This document shows, in pieces, positions 3,746 to 6,119 of a DNA stretch of 6,119 nt (within the stretch, counting starts at the first letter, position 1; each line of letters opens with the position of its first letter). This DNA is from Oscillospiraceae bacterium (GTDB taxonomy: Bacteria; Bacillota; Clostridia; WRCU01). The stretch is from assembly GCA_009783805.1 (NCBI GenBank), contig WRCU01000101.1, positions 1 to 6,119 on the forward strand. Reading direction: 5' to 3'. The position numbers and the translations under genes were made by a program. Under the pieces are notes generated by a model. It saw nothing but the letters and a program-made list of their open reading frames with translations, made no database searches and was not told the DNA's origin.

Positions 3746-6119
3746 TCATGCTTCCAAATAGACGGTGGCGACCTCCTTGCCCCTAAGTGGAAGGGAGACC
3801 ATGCCCCCCTCCGCATGCAGCGGGCGTATACGCGCCTCCTTGAGGTCGGCCAGCCACGCCATCCTAGTGATGCCGCTCAGCCTGAAGCGGGCGGTGGCTC
3901 CGTCCCTCGAAGGGTTGAGCATGCGGACGACCACCCCGCCGCCGTCCTCCGCGGGCTTCAGCGCCTGCAATACGCACGGCCCATCCCATGACAGGAGGCT
4001 GCCTTCCAAGCCCAGGTGGCCGGGCCCGAACGGGCCGGTGACGCACGCGGTCGGCAGCTTGTAGCGCGCCGCCTCCGCGAACAAGGCGACGGGCGGGATC
4101 CCGCCTTCGGGCGCGAACGGGGCTATGGCATATTCCGCCGTGAGCTCGCCGAGCAACTGGCCCTCGACGATGGGCTGGAAGTTCATGTATTGGTAGAAGC
4201 CCCTGAAGAGGGTGAGGGTGATGGCCCTTTCGTCCGTATCCTGCACGGCGGCCTCGTTCAGGCCCTTGGAAAGCACGGCCAGGCCCGCCTTTCCGTCGCA
4301 GAAAGCGACGAAGTTCTTTATGGGCGCGTCCTCCTTGTCCTTCTGCTTCCATCCGGCCGTGTCCAGGAGCCTGACTCTCCTCTCGACCATGTCGTAGGCG
4401 GTGTCGGCGTGCCATACGTCCCCTTTCAGGCGCGTCGGGAACATCGCCCTCAGCCTATGGCACCTGGCGTTGTTCGCCACCTTCACCTTGACCCTGGCGA
4501 ACCGCTCGCCCTTCATGAGCGTCACGGCCACGCCGACGCGCAGGGTCACCGACTCGTCGCCCCTGGCCTTGCGGTCCTCGGTCAGGTCGGCGGGCACGGA
4601 CATCTCGAGGCCGATCCTTATCTCGCCCATGAGCTCGCCTGACGCCGACTCATTTAAAATGACCTTGGAATGGTTCCCGTCGGTGCTCCAGACTTCCCTG
4701 TCCAGCGCGGGCTTGATATGGTTCCACCCGTTGCCCGCGTCGCCGTCGTCGACCAGCGCGTTTATCCCGGCGAACGTGGCGCCGGTCCTTTTGTCCGTGA
4801 CATCCAGGCTACCGTCGGCGTTGGGTTTTACCCTTAAATACTCATTTTCGATCGGGGACATGGCCGGGTTCGGCCTCATGCCGCGTTCGCCCGCGCCGCC
4901 CTTAACAAAGCCCAGGGCCCATGTCCTGTAGCCCATGGGCGGCACGTCGCCCTCTACCAACGCGCTTATCCTGTGCACCTGCGAATTTCCCGATTGGTCG
5001 GCGTAGAAGGCTGGATATGGTGACCTGTGCTTCTTCGTGAAGTGCCTCATCCTCACGTCGGCCTCCACGTGGGTTATCTGGAAGGGCACCTCCGCCCCCC
5101 GCCCGTCCGTAATCCTAAGGGATTTTCCCTCGGAAGTCATGCGCCCGTAAGTGGCCGAGTCCACCTCGAACTCTACCGGGGTTACCGGGCCCGAGGGGGC
5201 CGTGGCCATGTTGAAGGCGGCGAAAGCCTTGTAGGGCGTAGTCCCGCCCGCCCCAAACGACCCGCCCGTGCTGGGGGCTCCGCCTGCGTCGGACGACCCT
5301 CCCGTGCTGGGGGCTCCGCCTGCACTAAGGGTTCCGCCCTCCATAGCGACCCTCAAGCCATCCGTGCCGATGCAGCCGAATATGTCCTGAACGCTCTCGG
5401 ATACGGAATTATCGGCGATGAGGCGCGATTGGTCGAAGCGGTACGTCATGTCCCTGTGCACCTGGTCAATCGAGCAGCCGACGATGGAGTCGTGGGGGTG
5501 GTTCTGGATGAGGTAGCGCCACGAGAGGTCGATGAATGCCTTTTGGCAGTCGCCGCCCAACAACCCCGACCAGACGCTGAGCGGCTCCGCCAGGCCGGCA
5601 AGCAGCCATTCTTGGGCGTCGTTGGCCTGCTTCAGGGGCATCCTGCCGCTCCCGATTCCCTGGGCTATCCCCGCCCACTTGCCGAACTTGGCGGGATACC
5701 TCAGCTCACCCACGAACCTTTGCAAGCCGTCGCGCCATCCGTCGCCCAGGGTTCCGAACAAGTCGCGCAGATACTCGGAGAACGACGAGTGGAAGCAATC
5801 TATGTCATCCAGCTCTTCGTTGGCTTTTCGGATGGTTCCGGGCAGGGTCCAGTCCGCGGGGCAATGGTCGCTGCCGTCCAGCGCATACAGAACGTCCGTG
5901 GTGGCTGCCTCCATCTTCTTCGCGCCGAAGGCCCTCATGTCTAGGTTTTCGTTCCATTCACTGAACTGGAAGTCCGCGTAGCAGTAGTCCGGGTGCACCC
6001 TGATCAGCAGCACCTTGCTTCCGTCCGGCGACTCCCACGCCAGCTCGGAGGCCTCGCCCTCGCCCGAGGTCCCGCGGAAGAGGATCGCCGATTCGATCCC
6101 GAAACCCGCAAGTATCTGC
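3746..6119 (-). CDS. GH38 alpha-mannosidase-like glycoside hydrolase (partial, 5' end off window)
   Basis: Retaining zinc glycosidase of family GH38, related to bacterial alpha-mannosidases and mannosylglycerate hydrolase (MngB); it releases alpha-linked mannose. The 790 visible residues (1 = codon ending at 6118) start within the catalytic domain with QILAGFGIESAILFRGT (1-17). Next come LDGSDHCPAD (80-89) and the helical middle domain (about 110-250) with GSGRMPLKQANDAQEW and NHPHDSIVGCSIDQVH. There His209 is the expected zinc ligand and Asp210 an active-site residue. The C-terminal beta-sandwich domains (about 297-790) end at VATVYLEA. The nucleophile-Asp and first zinc-ligand motifs should lie upstream, outside the window, so activity cannot be fully judged. 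The GTG at 6013 is internal, not a start: coding similarity continues to the window edge. Oddity: a 36-residue GG-rich repeat (261-296) in the linker between helical and beta domains. No signal can be assessed. Family firm, substrate open. Confidence 0.9.
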   Translation of the reverse strand, partial: QILAGFGIESAILFRGTSGEGEASELAWESPDGSKVLLIRVHPDYCYADFQFSEWNENLDMRAFGAKKMEAATTDVLYALDGSDHCPADWTLPGTIRKANEELDDIDCFHSSFSEYLRDLFGTLGDGWRDGLQRFVGELRYPAKFGKWAGIAQGIGSGRMPLKQANDAQEWLLAGLAEPLSVWSGLLGGDCQKAFIDLSWRYLIQNHPHDSIVGCSIDQVHRDMTYRFDQSRLIADNSVSESVQDIFGCIGTDGLRVAMEGGTLSAGGAPSTGGSSDAGGAPSTGGSFGAGGTTPYKAFAAFNMATAPSGPVTPVEFEVDSATYGRMTSEGKSLRITDGRGAEVPFQITHVEADVRMRHFTKKHRSPYPAFYADQSGNSQVHRISALVEGDVPPMGYRTWALGFVKGGAGERGMRPNPAMSPIENEYLRVKPNADGSLDVTDKRTGATFAGINALVDDGDAGNGWNHIKPALDREVWSTDGNHSKVILNESASGELMGEIRIGLEMSVPADLTEDRKARGDESVTLRVGVAVTLMKGERFARVKVKVANNARCHRLRAMFPTRLKGDVWHADTAYDMVERRVRLLDTAGWKQKDKEDAPIKNFVAFCDGKAGLAVLSKGLNEAAVQDTDERAITLTLFRGFYQYMNFQPIVEGQLLGELTAEYAIAPFAPEGGIPPVALFAEAARYKLPTACVTGPFGPGHLGLEGSLLSWDGPCVLQALKPAEDGGGVVVRMLNPSRDGATARFRLSGITRMAWLADLKEARIRPLHAEGGMVSLPLRGKEVATVYLEA
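5231..5338. repeat. 18-bp/36-bp tandem repeat coding a GG hexapeptide linker in the GH38 gene
   Basis: On the minus strand, six consecutive hexapeptides each begin with GG: GGTLSA, GGAPST, GGSSDA, GGAPST, GGSFGA, GGTTPY. The higher-order unit is 36 bp: 5257-5292 and 5293-5328 agree at 30 of 36 bases, with a shared core of 20 identical bases at 5268-5287 and 5304-5323. It sits between the helical and beta domains, where homologues have a short linker. Near-identity of the two GGAPST copies at DNA level suggests recent duplication. Confidence 0.85.

Noticed and set aside
5027..5944. A 305-residue plus-strand open frame opposite the GH38 gene.
   Set aside because: It is a shadow of the GH38 coding strand, and its repetitive part is just the antisense reading of the GG linker repeat.
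6011..6013. GTG as a start codon for the mannosidase.
   Set aside because: GH38-like sequence (QILAGFGIESAILFRGT and following) continues in frame to the window edge, so this is an internal Val.

Overview
The window comes from a GC-rich bacterium. Arg codon AGG and Ile codon ATA are used freely for such a GC-rich genome, and Shine-Dalgarno sites are clear. A ProB without a PUA domain, a COG4099-type esterase and a GH38 enzyme of the NHPHDSI type are all common in Bacillota (Clostridia/Paenibacillus-like). That makes a high-GC Bacillota or similar Gram-positive anaerobe my best guess, at low confidence. There is no rRNA, tRNA, integrase, transposase or CRISPR array here.

Layout: five genes fill almost the whole window. 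On the minus strand, reading from about 2486 down to 1, lie an alpha/beta-hydrolase (esterase/peptidase type), proB (glutamate 5-kinase) and the ATP-binding subunit of a DrrA-type ABC exporter, whose gene runs off the left edge. Their ends overlap or nearly touch (8-base overlap, then a 7-base gap), so they look like one translationally coupled operon. A 126-base divergent control region (2487-2612) separates this operon from a plus-strand M29 metallo-aminopeptidase (2613-3728). It holds a perfect extended -10 box for the leftward operon and a compact hairpin in that operon's predicted leader. The aminopeptidase converges on a minus-strand GH38 alpha-mannosidase-like gene (3746 to beyond the right edge), with only 17 bases between the stop codons and no evident terminator.

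Functionally this is mostly ordinary metabolism: peptide trimming (M29), the first committed step of proline synthesis (ProB), ester or peptide hydrolysis, alpha-mannoside breakdown and an export ATPase. I see no convincing new defence, mobile or signalling system. The least expected pattern is that three of the five proteins carry short, exact-period, in-frame peptide repeats outside their conserved domains. These are a 10-residue repeat in the tail of the ABC protein, a 4-residue His-rich repeat at the very end of ProB, and a 6-residue GG repeat in the linker of the mannosidase. No stretch of more than about 130 bases lacks a gene.
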